Shown in pieces: positions 12,093 through 27,000 of a DNA stretch of 64,000 nt; the first letter of the stretch is position 1, and every line of letters begins with the position of its first letter. Source of the DNA: Nautilus pompilius (Eukaryota; Mollusca; Cephalopoda; Nautilida; Nautilidae). The stretch lies in contig JACATO010000933.1 of assembly GCA_018389105.1 (NCBI GenBank), positions 62,001 through 126,000 of the forward strand. Reading direction: 5' to 3'. Under the pieces are notes generated by a model. That model saw nothing but the letters and a program-made list of their open reading frames with translations. It ran no database searches and was not told the origin of the DNA. The position numbers and the translations under genes were made by a program.

Positions 12093-15000
12093 CTGAAAAT
12101 AAAACAAGTTTCCTGTTGTGAACCATAGAAATATCAACAAGTTCAGAATAATACTTCAGATTTTGAATTGTTAATTTTTTGAAATGCAGTAGCATTACTA
12201 CATAATGCATTAATAAATATAGTTTAGTTAAATAAATCAAAAGTTTAATTTAAAATTAATCAAATTTAAGTATTAATCACAAATTAATATGTAAGATGTG
12301 ATGCTCATTAATAAAAGACTATTTATATATCAAAATTAAAAGCACTAACTAAATACTCGTTTTTACTCCTCTGGAAGAATTGTGGCTTACAAACAAGTTA
12401 TTTGATAAATAAGTTAATTATCACTGTTTCAGATATGGTATAAAAGACTTTCTTGTGATAAATTTTAATTTATAAAAGCTGACAGTTCTATCTGTCACAA
12501 TGAGAGCTACTATTTTAGCCAATGAATGGTCCGAGCTGGTGGTCTGTGAAAAAATTTCTGCCTGATACATCAGCGAGATTTCTGTTTGTCTATGCCAAGG
12601 TTGGCAGTGTTTTTATGAAAGATGGTTCCCTAGCTCACACTATCCACTAATGCCTGGCCAATCACTAGACATGAATCTCTTTGAGCATAAGTAGGCTGTA
12701 CTCTACTGAGAATCTGTAAATGCACTTTCTGCAGTTCCCTAATACAGATTCTGTGCCAGAGATGATGAATACTCATTTTAGTCACATAATATATCAGCAT
12801 GTAAGGGCTACACCACAAAGTATTAACCCCATATATTTTGCAAGTACTATGTATAGTTTGAGAATAAACCTGTGTTCTGTCAAACTTGGGTGTCTTGTCA
12901 AGTTTCTGCATTAGATCTAGATCCTGACATGAATAGTGGTGAAGAAACTACAATGATCATCAACATTCGTAGTTATACATATGCATGCTCGTGTTTACAC
13001 AGTTAATTCTACATATACCAGTAAAAAGGAGAGGTTAAGTTAGTTAAAAAAAATTAGTGACTGTAATCAACTCATACGAAAGTGGTAAATTTAAAATAAT
13101 GTTAAATATAATAATGTGGTTTAAAACATAGTACCAAACAGTATTTGGAAAAGGCTGACAGAAAATGTTAATTGTTTTGTAGACTCTCTGTACCTCAAAA
13201 ATTAAGATTAACCTGCTTGGTCTAAAATTGAGAAATACAGTTCAGCTATAGCACAAAGCAGTAGAAAATGTCCAGCTATAGTCAGTAGACTCAGTGCTCC
13301 TCATGCCAAAGAAAACTTTGCCCAGAGATAACTGGCTACCAGGTCTAATCTAACACAAAGGCAAGGGTCACTCAATGTTAAGCATAAAAACTATAAATGA
13401 AGCAACAAAAGGCTGCTAACACTGAGAAACCTAAATACAAATGATTCAACATGGTTTGAGTAGAAATGGCTAATTTCCAATTCCCATCAGAACTATGGAA
13501 ATGTTTGAAGTATATAATCATAAATCAAAAACATGATTAAATTAGAATATTTTACCAACTCAGATAATATGCATAAAAGTTTAAAATGGCAAGAACTAAC
13601 TAAAACAAGATTGGTAGTTCATTAACTAAAATTATACCTTTCCGGGCCAATGCTAGGATTTTCATGTTAAAACCAACTTTAATACCAAATTGTATGATAC
13701 AATCATCAGCGTCATCAATAAACTGACAAAATCTCATGTATGGTTCATCACCTATACAAGAAAAAAAAAACAAAGATTTGAAGATATATACACACTGTAA
13801 TGGGTAACATCACAGTTGTCAATGAGAACTGTTACTTTAGCAAGTCATTTAAAAATACTTTATAATTTGTCCAGCAGAGCAACATACTAAGAAATCTGAC
13901 ATGTATTATAATTTTTAAGCTCTTATCGCTAACACTGTTGCTATAAATAACCCACATTTCAGAAAAACCATTTGCGTTGCTTTTTTCTCAGGGTCTTGAG
14001 AGGATCCCGGTTTGTTGGTGCAGGCCAGCTTTGAACCCCAGCCATTAAGGATGTATCTTATAATATACTCGTATATATATAAAGACTATTTAGCATACAT
14101 TTTAAAAACTACGTCACTAAATAACAGTGTGGGGTGTTCATCCTATTAAACGGACAACATGAAATTATCAAACAAACAAATACTGCATCTGATAGCAGAA
14201 ATATTTTGGATGTTTGCATAAATGCTGTATGGTAACTACTTACACGTCTGGAAAGGATGATACCTTTTATTTTTTTTTTGATTACCATTAAATTTGTTTG
14301 AATAATTGATACGATAGAAATAAAATAGGGGTGGACGGGGAATAATTTACCCAATCGCTATAATAGAAATCATGCTGGATATGGTAAATATGGCAGTGGT
14401 ATTGTAAAATGAGCACATCATCCAGATAAAAGCTCAGTGAGGTGAAGTTCTAGAACAGAACTGATTTCACTCATTGCTCAATGGTCGCTTCGCTATTTTT
14501 TTAAAGTCATTATAGCAAAACCCCTTCCCCGTCCCTAAAGGAAATCTGGAAATTCTTTGACTTTGCTTTTTTTTTTTCGGGGCTGCTGCCTAACAGAACA
14601 TGCGGCAGCTGCTGAACATGAAAAGAAAGAGCAGAGGAAGGTACATACGGAGCTCATCGACGAGTTCGATTGGCGGGCAGCGCAAGCACTCCTCAAACGA
14701 TAGGCCGCCAGTCCCAAACACCCGACAAAGGACGCACTCCTTGTTTGCCGAGCAGAAACCTCCACATACCTGTGGGAAAACAAAAAAAGACCAACCAACC
14801 AATTCAAGGTACGGAAGAAGGCTGAAAATTAAATTCCAATGCATTAAAATAAATTCTAAATTTTATCAAAATTCCCAAAATTATTACACTGCACAGAGAG
14901 AGAGAGAGAGAGGTGACGTCAGTACAGAGAGAGAGAGAGAGAGGTGACGTCAGTACAGAGAGAGAGAGAGAGAGATGTGACGTCAGTACAGAGAGAGAGA

Positions 15001-18000
15001 GAGAGAGATGTGACGTCAGTACAGAGAGAGAGAGAGAGGTGACGTCAGTACAGAGAGAGAGAGAGAGAGATGTGACGTCAGTACAGAGAGAGAGAGAGAG
15101 AGAGAGAGATGTGACGTCAGTACAGAGAGAGAGAGAGACATGGTAACATTTATTCAGTTCATGAAGAAGACACATCTAAAACAATTCTCCATAGGGCTTA
15201 TTAGACTTTATGACAGACATTTCCTGGCTATAAGCCTTGTTACAAGCATGAAAAAATATGAAACATTAATGCTAGTTATCCACAACTTGCTAACCATATA
15301 TTATGTAAAACACTGCTCAAATTCTTAACTAGTAACAACTAAATTTAAACACGAAATCATGTGAAATGTAAAGTGCTAAGAATCGATGAAGGATCCATTA
15401 AGCAAGCAAAGTAGCTGCAGTGGAAGGTTCTATTGGTCAACGTAATTTGTTCTTATCAAGTCTCTTGAAACTCAAGATCAACCACTCATATATAAATGGA
15501 GGAGGAAAAAACATGCTTGGAAAGAAATTAGTCTAGTTGTAATTTTGCTATACTGCAAACTGCTGTAGTGATCATAAAAGGTGGTGGTGGCGCACTTTAC
15601 TCGATTATTTGGTAGAACGGTTTACATCTCTGTAAATCAGCTATGATAAGTATGCTGCCACCACGTACCCTAATGGACTGTTTCTCTCTGGCCCCGAAGT
15701 TGTCACCTAATGCTCACTATAATTAGTAAACTGATTAGGTGGAAAACAAAAAGTCTGCATCTTTTTAATTTAAAGTATTTTCTAAATGAGGGCGAGCAAT
15801 AACCTACTTGCTATATAATACATCTTTTTTTTTAGAAACAGAAAACCCAGAGCTCTACTCACAGGACACTCCTCACAGGTTGGGCCTCTGTAGTAGGAAT
15901 CACTTGAACACTGGCACGTCCCACCAACACACGACCCAAAACCATTACAGATTTTCTGTGCACACATATAAAGACAAAACAACTCAGGAACACAAATATA
16001 CTTTAAAAAAAAGGAAAAACTGAACCTGTGCCAGTTGATGTAGATACTATGACTTAAGGTAAGGATGATCTCTAAAACTGCATGGTATACAAAAGCAAAT
16101 AAAACTCAAAGAGTCTGACAGTAAAATAAAACATACACCATTCACCGCTCTACACGTCTCAACTGAAGTGGTCAGCTGACAGGCATCTCCAGTAACACCC
16201 TCCCTGCACTCACACTTCCCACACTGGCACTCTCCCTGCTCAGGACCTGGTTCGGACAAACACAAACAGTTATCCAAAGGTAGTTCACAATACAGACACA
16301 AAGGTTTTACTTAAAGGCAAGTTAAAATACTGTTGCTTTTTTTTCCCCCCTTGAACTAAGATAACACTGCAAAGTCAGCAACTAGGGTTAGGAGATCTTA
16401 GACAAAGTGAGATAAATGAGAATTATGAAAAGATCAATACACTAAACTTCAACAGCAGCAACGTAAAACATCCGGAATTATACGTCAGTTTGCTTTCGAG
16501 AAAAAGTAACAAACTTTAAGTATCATGGAAACAAAATACTGAAAAACGTCTTGGCTGCTGGAGAGATTAAACGAATATATAAATTAGTGGGGAAAAAAAA
16601 TAAAGATGAGCAGAGGTACTGCTTATTTAAAAAACTAGATTCAAATGTTTAATAGATAAAAATTCCTGAATCTGAGGTCCCAACAAAATGTGGTCTGTAA
16701 CTGCATCAAACAAAACAATTTTGACTCAAATTTAAAGTGACATGATAGACGATGGCATAAACCCTCCTCCTAGACAGACCTGTCCTGCTTGAATGTTTTG
16801 CTAATCAATTTGCATATTCCCTTTTTTCAGTCTTAACATGACATGTTCTCCTCTTTCTTTTTGAAAATGTCTGGTTTTTGCATCACAGTTTGTTAAAAAC
16901 AAACTGACATTAACTTTTAAAATGTCCTAGTTTTTTGTATTTTTAACTCATGGCATTTATTACATCAAGTTTTTAAAGTAAGGAATTTTGCCACCTAAAT
17001 TTCTCTCAGATCTACTAAACAGGTTTGCAACTTTTATTACATAGTTGTCGTCCTGTTAACTGACAGTCACGGGTGAACTGATTTTAAAGAATGCTTCTTC
17101 CAGACAGTTGCTAAAGTGATTGTAAACATCAACTCACCTGCACACAGCTTCCCTCTGTACCTGTTGCAGCTAAAGTTGTCGCACTCACAGAAAACTCCAG
17201 TGTAAGCTTTTTTATGCTAGGGAAAGAAAAAAAAAGCGCTTCCTTAGAACTTATTTTATTTTAGAATAAAAACCCTTTTCTAGAAGCTGAGAAATAGTCC
17301 TGAGATTTTCTTTAATTTTAACAACCTAAAATAAAAAAAGGCAAAATGGATTTACTCCAAATTTGGAACAACTTGACATTAACAGAAATTTTCAATTTAT
17401 TAACTAACTGTTCAAAAATTGTTTTAAGTGTAGACGCTGTCCATATACATGTATATAAAGTTTTCTAAAGAATACAGAGGAAAGAAAAAATTATAATCCA
17501 AGTACTATAGGGACGGGGGGTTATAAAAGAGCAGTAACAGCTAATGGCACCAAACTACTACAAGGTAGGAACTAGTAAAACCAGGTTCTCCATTCAATGT
17601 TTACTCAGTCCCAAAGATTCATAAAACCAGAAATTTTGTCAGACCCATCCCACTAAATGAATTTCTTAGTCCCACCAGCCATTATCAGGTCCTTTTCTTC
17701 TTATTTAAAGGCACTATCAATACTCAAGCAATCTACATTTTTTCTTGGCCACAAATCAATCAGGTAATTTTCCATTTACAGATCTCTCTTTCTCACTGAA
17801 ACAGCGTTTGGACCATTAACCCTGTCCCATCAACATGCCACTTTTAAAGAACAGCACTTTCTCTATAGTGTCTTTTTGTGTACTCTCTGTTTCTGTTCCA
17901 CACCATCCCATTCTGGTCTTCCACACAAGTTGACGATTAATTCTCTTTTTTAGAAGAGGTTCATGGTTTATTACTAGACCCTAGTATTTTTTTTTGTTAC

Positions 18001-21000
18001 CCAGAGATTCTTTCGTCTCTGGAAAGCTACTTTAAAAAAAAAGGCTCAAGAGTTTTCCTTTATTAAAGATGCTCAACATCAACAAATATCTACCAGAGGA
18101 ACTTTCAAAGTGGAATGTATGTATGCTTGAGCAGGAGTAACATTTACTATGTATTCCTATCACAATCTTATTATAAACAAAACAAACAGTGAAAAATGGC
18201 AGTTTTGTTGTATGTGATGACCCTTGTTGACTCATATTTGTACGATCTCCAATAAAAAAAAAGGCAAACAGTGTCATATAAAAATAGATAAATTTAAATA
18301 CCTTTTGGTCACACATACATTTGCAACTGCAGTAGCTAACAGATGAAAAGAGCCTGTTTACTTTAACAATAAACTTAAAGATACAATTCACTGTTAGTGA
18401 TGAATAACTATGACAGCACAGCATAGTTTTCCATGGAAGCCTTGAATGGTCATGACATAAACTCAGAATATTCTGGGGATGTTATACAGATGGCCTGCAT
18501 TCAGGTTTATAACAGAAAGAGTTCTGCTCAGAATGTATTGTAATGGAAAGTAGTTTTAATCTTTTTTTAAAAATTGACCCCCATTTAAATAATAGTTATT
18601 GTATTATTCAGTGTAAATAAATTGCAGTATGTATTTCAATAGAAGTACTATTGTTACTGTTTTTATTCTTTAGTAGTAAGTAATTGAAAGATGTAAATTA
18701 AGTATATTTGTGATAGAGAATTCCCTCTTAATAAAACAGAAATATAATTAGCTAAAGTATTGCCAATCATTCTTTGTCAAGATGTGCTTTTGGCATTTAT
18801 GAGGAATCCATGCTTGTTTTATCATTTTTCACATTTCCACACAATCAAATAGTAGTTCCCTTTCTGCGTTTGGTAATTTTTAAAAGTTTTTAAAGCACAG
18901 GGAGCATGGCCTTTTACATTGTGCTGCTCCATCAGGTTACCATTCATCCCTAAGTTTCTATTTGTCTCACTCACCTGTTTAGGTTGGATGTCATGACCTA
19001 TTGACCTCAATCTGGAATGCATAACTTTTTTGGTTGAGATTGGTTATTTACCTTTGCACTCCCTTTATTTTTCTTTCAAACCAAGTTAGACTTTGTCATT
19101 CTAGCAGCTCATTGTGGGCTTGCAACTGCAGCAGATATTTACTGTCATCACATTAGCAATCTGCAGCAACTTCCACAGACAATGCTTTATGTCACGTGTT
19201 ACAGGAGTGACAGCGATGACACCGTTTAAAGCTGATTTGCTGAAAGTGCTCTTCTCCAGGAATGATTCCTGGGCTTTCAACAAATAATACTGTACACTTT
19301 TTTTTTCATTTTGCACTATGCATTAAAACATTTGTGTGAACATCTAATTGACATTTCAAGATGGATCAACTTATCTTAGTGTATTGTACTTTACCTGTCT
19401 CTGGTGACAGCTGCACTGACCGCTTACACACAAACCTCGTCCGGAACATACCACACTAGAATTGCTATCATGTAAAAAATAAATTAAATTAAATTAGATT
19501 TACAATATTTTAAAGAAAAGAAAATATTCATGATTAGCATATTTTAAAACACACTTCCTACTTAATTTTGTTTCCAATGCTTGTACCAAAAATTAACAAT
19601 GTTTCCAGTATCCATTTAAGGAATTTTGTTGTTGTTTTTTTTTAAATTTTCTTATGATTATTAATTAGATAAAGTAACAGTAATGGCAGATAAAGAAATG
19701 CGTTAATTCCATTGATAATTTCAACAAAAGACATTAATAAGTACAAATTACACCACCCAGATGTAAATTTCATATTCATTCAAAAAACCTCCAGGCAACT
19801 GAAGCAAAGAGAACTTTCAAATTAGAAATGGGTCAGAATTTTAGAAAAACATGATACTGTTGCATATTTATTCTCTTTTTTACTGCATGACTCCAGCATC
19901 GTAACTAATTTTAATATACTCTGTAAGAACAAAAAAAAAAATAAAACTGTACAAAGGGCTTCTTTCTAAATTTACACATTATCTCCAAAAGAGCCCTTCA
20001 AGATGCAGTCACATTATCACAGAGAGTCCATTTATTTGCGATTTACAGTTTGTACCAAGCAGAATTTCTTAGCATGGCTGACCAGAATCAGTTCTCATCA
20101 AGGTGGGAAATGAATGAGGAACCTGTGCAAGCAAAATTTCTGAAAATGATATTTGTGAACTTTTACTAATTAGTGCTAATTTTATTTAAAAGCACTGTAT
20201 GTGAGCTTCAACCTGCCAAAACATGGAAGCCTCCAAACAGCATAAAAATCACATTTGTAATATGACAGAAAATCCACACAGGCATTTAACATAAGTACAT
20301 GTGGATTGTCTGAACAAATTGTTTTAAACAGCTAGTGGAGACACAGTGAAGAAGCCATACACTCTAGTGAATAAGTGTAATAGCAAAGAGTCTTGTCAAT
20401 CATTTTAAAAAGTGAGAAATTACTTGTAAATAAAGTGTAGCTGCTTGTTCAACAGCGTTCTAGATGATGCCATCAGCTTAATCTTATTTAGGCATTATAA
20501 CAAAGAATGTCTACTGGGTACATGTATAGTTTGAGAATCTAAGTTACAACATTTAAAAATTCTGGAGCAGATTGTGCTTCCAGTTTCTGCATTCACAAAA
20601 ATCTACCATATATTTTGCTATTTTACTTTTCCACAAGTCATTACTTTAAACGGAAGGTTCCACCAAGTAAAGGAACTTAAAAAACTGCCGTTGATACTGT
20701 AAATTAATTGCGGAAATGAATCTTATAAATGCAAAGAATTATGAAATTCCATAATACAAACACCAGCAAAACCGACAGATCAACAGCAACTTTTCTGATG
20801 TTTAAAGTAGTGTGCTGTAATTCATACAGGTGAGAAAAAAGTCAGGCCACTTACGGTGCTATGCAAAATTTTCTCTCTTTTGCACCAAATGCAGTCTAAA
20901 AACCGAAAAATAAAATTTTTAAAAATCAGAAACTACAAAAGCAAGTAAATTTAAAAAACCATAAGGTAAAAATGTATTTAGAAGTATGCATGGTTTTATT

Positions 21001-24000
21001 AATATTTAAATCAAACTTTTCTTTCAATAGAGAAAACAGTTCAGAGTGGTTAGATCGTTTTTACTTTTCCATGTTCAAAGTACACCAAAGAAAAACAACG
21101 GCATACAGTTGAGTAAAACTTGTCCAAATGAAAAAAATACAAATACATCTGTTTGCAGTAAATCTTATAAATAATTGAAATTAGAAAAATTTACAAAAAG
21201 CAAAAGTAATGTGAAATACAAAAAAATACTACTATCACACACACACTCACTCACTCATCATGCTCAAGTCATTAACTGTGTAACCAGTTGTTGTTTGCTA
21301 TTCTGCATTTTCTTTTAAGTGTTTAAACATTTTGAAAATTTTTTTTTTAATTTATTTATTTACACAATCAGTGGTAGAAGTTAATATTTTCTAATTTGGC
21401 ATAACAAGTTTGATATCTGCATGATTATAAGTTAGCATTCTCTTGCCAGCTTCCCTTTTGTGATACGGTCGCTCAAGTAGATAGAAAGGTAAACTGAAAT
21501 TCAACGCTGATCAACAAGACCATAACCCTCCCAAAAAAGACACTTCAAAGAAAATTACCACATCATTCAGTCACTAAATATTATAACAATCTAATATTTA
21601 GCACCTTTTTCTTTTACATTACAAATGATATTTAATTTCACGTAACATTTTGTTTACACAAATACAATAAAACCATTCAAGAGATTTGAAGTAATCACTA
21701 TTAATACTGCACTGGTTATTTTCTCAGTGTTTTTCATTATATTCATTCTAAAGTATTCTTCTGGTTTTTCAAGGAAGTAAATCAAACCCGTACCAACAAA
21801 AAGGGATCCAAGATAACTTACCTCACACAATGGGCCGCCATAACCACCCTCACACACACACCTGTTGTTTACACAGATGCCATGACTGCTGCACAAAAGC
21901 TGAAAGTACAGAACTGCTCACATCAAAATCTCAAACCGATACCAACAACAATCTAAAATCAATTTACTGAAATTATTATTATTAACTAGCTAAACTAAAA
22001 TGGGGGTGAATAAGTATCAGTTTTATTTTTAGCAAAAATAATAACTAAACTTACTTTGTAAAAAATAGCAAAAGATAAATATGTATGGTATATCTTTCCC
22101 CTTTATTTGTCTTCAGCTAATATTTTTAAAACAAAGAAAACCCATGAGCAATACAGAAGCAATGTTGAAAGAAACAGTATTATTTAATGTAAAAAATCTG
22201 ATAAATCACAACTAAAAAAACCAATCAAAAAAAGCAGCCCTTTAAGTCCATAAAGTCTCTCCCCCACCCTTCCAGCTTGTTTATTCTGGGCAGACAGTCA
22301 AACAAGTAAATTAAAATTGTTGTCTGCCCAACTTACAGCAATGCTGGAAGACACACAGCCCTTGGTAGACAAGGACACCTCACAGGCTTTTCCTATGTAT
22401 TCAGCCTTACATCTGCAGCGTCCACATTGGCATGAACCATGTTCACCTTAAAATGTGAAAAATAAAACTATTTAAGAATTTGTGAATCAGAAAACTAAAT
22501 AAGTTTTCATCATAATATCAGGTCTTTAAAAAAGTTTTGTCAGTTTTTATATTAAGTTAATTTGGGGTTCAGTTTTTGCATGCTTGTGAAGGTGTATGTA
22601 GATAAGTTATATATCGTTTTGTAGCTGGTGCTTTGGTGTACATTATGCACAACCTACCGTCTTAAAAATCATAAAATGGATATTTGTTTCAGGGTTCTGA
22701 GTGAAGTTTGGACAGAAAAGATTTTCATGCCATTTTGCTTCATGAATTTAAACGAAGCCACGAAGCGAGCGGGGCAACTCATAACGTTAAGCAGGCATGG
22801 GGCGAGGACAAAGCAAATGAGTGCACAGTACAACGATGGTTTACAAACTTTCGATCAGGAGATGTGAGCCTCCAAGATAAGGAACGTAGCAGATGTCCGT
22901 CCAGCTGTGATGGTGACCGTCTGAAAGCCTCAGCTGAAGCCGATCCAAGAAAAACAGTGCGAGAAATTGCTGAAGAACTTGACAAGTGGGTGCCTCATGA
23001 GATGAATGAACAACAACAACAAAATTGTCAATTGGAGATCATCTCTTCCGTTTGTCATAAGAAACAAAAACCATCACAGCTGAAAGGTACTGTGGTGAAT
23101 TAAACATTGTTCATCAGAAATTCTCCCAACAACAGCCGGCATCAGTGAATTGAAGAGGTCCAATCCTGCTCCACGACAATGCTCATTCTCATGTTGCAAA
23201 AGTGACTCTTCAGAAACTGAACACGTTGGGGTACGAAGTTCTCCCTCACCCAGCCTATTCACCAGACCTTTCTCCCACAGACTACCACCTTTTCAAACAC
23301 CTCAATAGCTTCCTCCATATGAAATCCTTCTCCTAGCTGCAATTGAAACTGCCTTCCAATAGTTTATCAACTCCAGAAATCTAGATTTTTTCAAAATGGT
23401 AGAAATGCACTCAAAACTCATAAACTTCACGAACAGTAATGATATGAAGTCTAATTATTGCAGTAAAAAATCGACAAAACTTTTGTAACAACCTAATAAT
23501 AAGTAAAAATTTGAATACTTTGACTATAATTTTCATATCATCTCTATTGTAGATAATATTTTTAAAAACTGCTGCTACCATAATTTCCAAGTTATAAGTC
23601 AATGTAGATTCATTTTTCTTAACTTCATTCTTAAATAAAGTGAACCAGATTATAAGACAAAGCTAAATAAGATAAAGTTGCTGACCAAAACCAGCCAGAA
23701 CATCACATGCAGTCTTGCAAAACAGCAACAAAAAAACTGTATGAACAGTACTTCCATGCTCATGAATATTAATGAGCTCTTTTAAACTTATCAGTAAACT
23801 ACTTTGTGAATAAATCCTCTGAATTCATTGCTACAATAAATTTTTTACATGTTTTGAATTATGAAGAGTATTTTGAAATTCCCTGTAAGTATTAAAATTT
23901 AGATATTCAACTCATATGATTTTGCATAACACATGCTGATATGCAAGATATAACATTTTAGACATCCACATCTCTCTCAGCTTAGATTGAAGCATCTTTT

Positions 24001-27000
24001 GACAGAAATGTTCAATGACTGTAATAATTTTGTCATCCCCCCAGCAATAATACCTAAAACAGACTTCTTTCCAGCCACTCTAGCTTGTTGTCTTCACTGA
24101 TGTGCGCATGCATAGAGTCTATGATTAGCATGGATTTCTTTATCTGGAAAAATCCATCAGCCCAACACAAGTAGCACTTATCCAGCCATTTTTCATCATG
24201 TTGTTGTCCATCCATCCTTTCAGATTCACCTCCACCATAACTCCACTCACTAAATTCTTTGGCATAGTCTTAAATATTACCAAGGGGATAATTTCCTACC
24301 ACTGTAAAATTCGATTTTTCATGTCATGTTATGTTGTTCTGATGTTCATCTTTGCTTTTCCTTTGATATCTATGGTTTTATTCATAGGAATATCAAATGT
24401 TAACGGTACTTCATCCAGGTTGATGATGTTCAACATTTCAATATTATCTTCCTCTAACTTCGTTGTGTCAAGTTCTCGAAAATTATCTAACTTCTCTTCA
24501 AAATCTTCAGGCAGTTTCTGTGATGTGGTCATGCACTGCCTGATGCACAACTTCTTCTATGCATAAAGTGAAGCAGTCTGAGACATGCAGCACGTTGTGA
24601 TAATACATACTCTTCTAACCTGGACCCTTTGAGGTGTACACCTGTGACTTGCCTTCTTAGCTTATTTTGTTGTTGCAGATCATGCTTTACCTTGCACTAT
24701 TCTTGGACATTTTTCACCGATACCATACTTATGATGAGCAGCCATATTCCCTTCATTTTCCAAAGAAAATTTTAAGACTTCCAGTTTGAAGGCTATTGCA
24801 TAGGATTTACATGATGTAACAGGTGATAATTTTAAAATGAATAGGATTCTCAATTAAAATCAAAATGTCAGTGGCTTATTATCAAATGGATAATTAAGCA
24901 TGCTTTAATGAACAATGAACACTGATATTACTGAAATAAAAACTGATTTTTGCCAAGTAGTTTCATATGAACTTTCCAGCCAAGTTTTCAGGTATAAGTC
25001 AATTTGGATTATAAGACAAGGCCCAGATTTCCAGTAAAAAAGAGTCTAATCTTATAATGTAGAAATTACAGAACCTAATACCATCATGGTTATGCTAAAA
25101 GAATGTATCTTATAGAAAAGTAAGTCTATGTAACACATGAAATCTATCCAAGTAGAAACCACGCTACCACCTTGGTGCTGAGTCACTTCATTGTGACTAC
25201 TGTTCAATAAATTCAGTTTGTACCCATGTCGAAAAAGGTCAGGCAGTCGATTCACTAGCATTCGGAGACATTTAAAGTTTTCTGTCATGTTTTCTTCACA
25301 AGGACATCATCCTCCCAGAGCTCTTCTGAAGATTTCCACCAGGCTTTCTTGTCTGCCAGACAATTTACCACAAACAGACAAAACGATAATATGAGAATTA
25401 ATCAATCAGCATTTAATGGTCTGGCACTTCATCCACCTGAATTATGAGGCACATCAAAACAGGTGAACAAGCGCACTGGCTAGAAAAAGTGGACCGAACA
25501 ATACTACCTCCACAAAGCAATCCGCCGGACTTCGGACAGGACTGGTCGTCACACTCGCAGAACTTGCCAGAGTAGCGCCGCCTCCCGAGCTAAAACAGAG
25601 TTTCATAACTTCAGTGTGTTTTTTTTTGTTGTTTAAAGTGCCGCCCGCATTTTCCAAGATCTCATTTAACGTTTATAATTAGTCTACCGCCCACATCCTT
25701 AAATCAAACCGTACGTCACATTTATTAGAGCTGATATAACAATATATTGGACAAAAATAAAACAAAATTAGCTAGCAATTTTTTTTTTAAAAAATCGCCA
25801 TGAAGCTGATTTCACCGGTCGCAGCCACTGCTCACTTTATTAGTGAGGCAACTCTGAATGTTTTCCTAATCAAGAATGGACTTACTGCACTCACCAGAGA
25901 ACATTTGCTCTCTCTAGACTACATGTACTTCCTTATTTAAGATTATTACTAAAATTTGCAAGTTTGTTTTTTAATCTGATTATGCATATTTTTTTATCAT
26001 CACCCCACCAACCAAGTTCTATCATTATTTTGTTTAGCTTTTTTTTTTCATCAAAAAATTGTTTGAGTTCTGACCAGCTGAACAAACATCAGTCGGTCCA
26101 CAAGCAGTCAGTGAATGAATGACTTCCACTCCACAGAGATCTAACTTTTCTGAAACGACACACCCCCCTTCCCATCCCCTAGCAGAAAAATAGAAGGAAT
26201 TTTTAAAAACTGCAAAAACATTTTTTCTACAATACTGAGAGCAAAGCCCTCTGGTGCGTGCGCAAGAGGTTTTCAAACAAGAGTTCAGCTATGAGTCACA
26301 TGCCACCATTTGGTTTTGAAAACGCTTTCAAATATGGAGTCCAGCTTCATTAAACAATCAAACTTTATGTTCAAAACATTATACAGTTTTGCATTCCTTA
26401 AGTTCACTTGCCATTTTCTGTTTGTTGTTTTGTTAAATGTAATTCTTAATCTTCTCAGTATTCATACAAGTGCAGGAAGGCTGTGTCAATGTACACAGAA
26501 CCAGTCTACTTGAACACAAAGACAAACAAAATGAACTTACTTTATCCAAGGGGCATCTGCAATAACCGCAAATACATTTTCCAACACCGGAGCAAGGTAA
26601 CTGACCACGTCTGCAAATAATCAGTTCATAAAAGCTTTTCAACAGATTCTACAATTTCAAAAATTGCCAAAACAGGAAAAAGATTGCTATTGCACACTAT
26701 CGACAACTAGTCATGGTTATCTGAAAAATGTTCTGTTGCCACTAGACAGGGTCAATCAAGGAACTCACCCTGAGAGCTAAGCGAGACTCCTTCAGTCTCT
26801 CCCTTTTCCCAGATGGAGGGCAACAATATTCCAGTCTTGCTACCAAGCGCTGTGAATGTCTTACCCTTTCCCATGCAACTTTTATATTTTTCACTAACCC
26901 AAAGCACTTTAAAAGTTAGGTTGCATGATAAATTCCAAAGAAAGAGCATATCTTAGATTAAATCTTCAGCATAGTTTAAGTGGTACAGATGATTGGGAAT

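Larger units (their letters stand above)
12093..22336 (-). other. Integrin-like introns, 3' half
   Basis: Apart from the exons and the CRE minisatellite listed separately, these introns are AT-rich and hold nothing I can name. At 15399-15418 the sequence TAAGCAAGCAAAGTAGCTG is identical to part of a minisatellite unit at 37880. Confidence 0.5.

Noticed and set aside
14804-15175. Long open frames on both strands (SLSLCTDVTSL and ERERGDVST repeats)
   Set aside because: They come entirely from the (GA)n/CRE minisatellite; low complexity, intronic.
22708-23103. 131-codon frame as a host gene
   Set aside because: It is the N-terminal part of a broken mariner transposase with an internal deletion.
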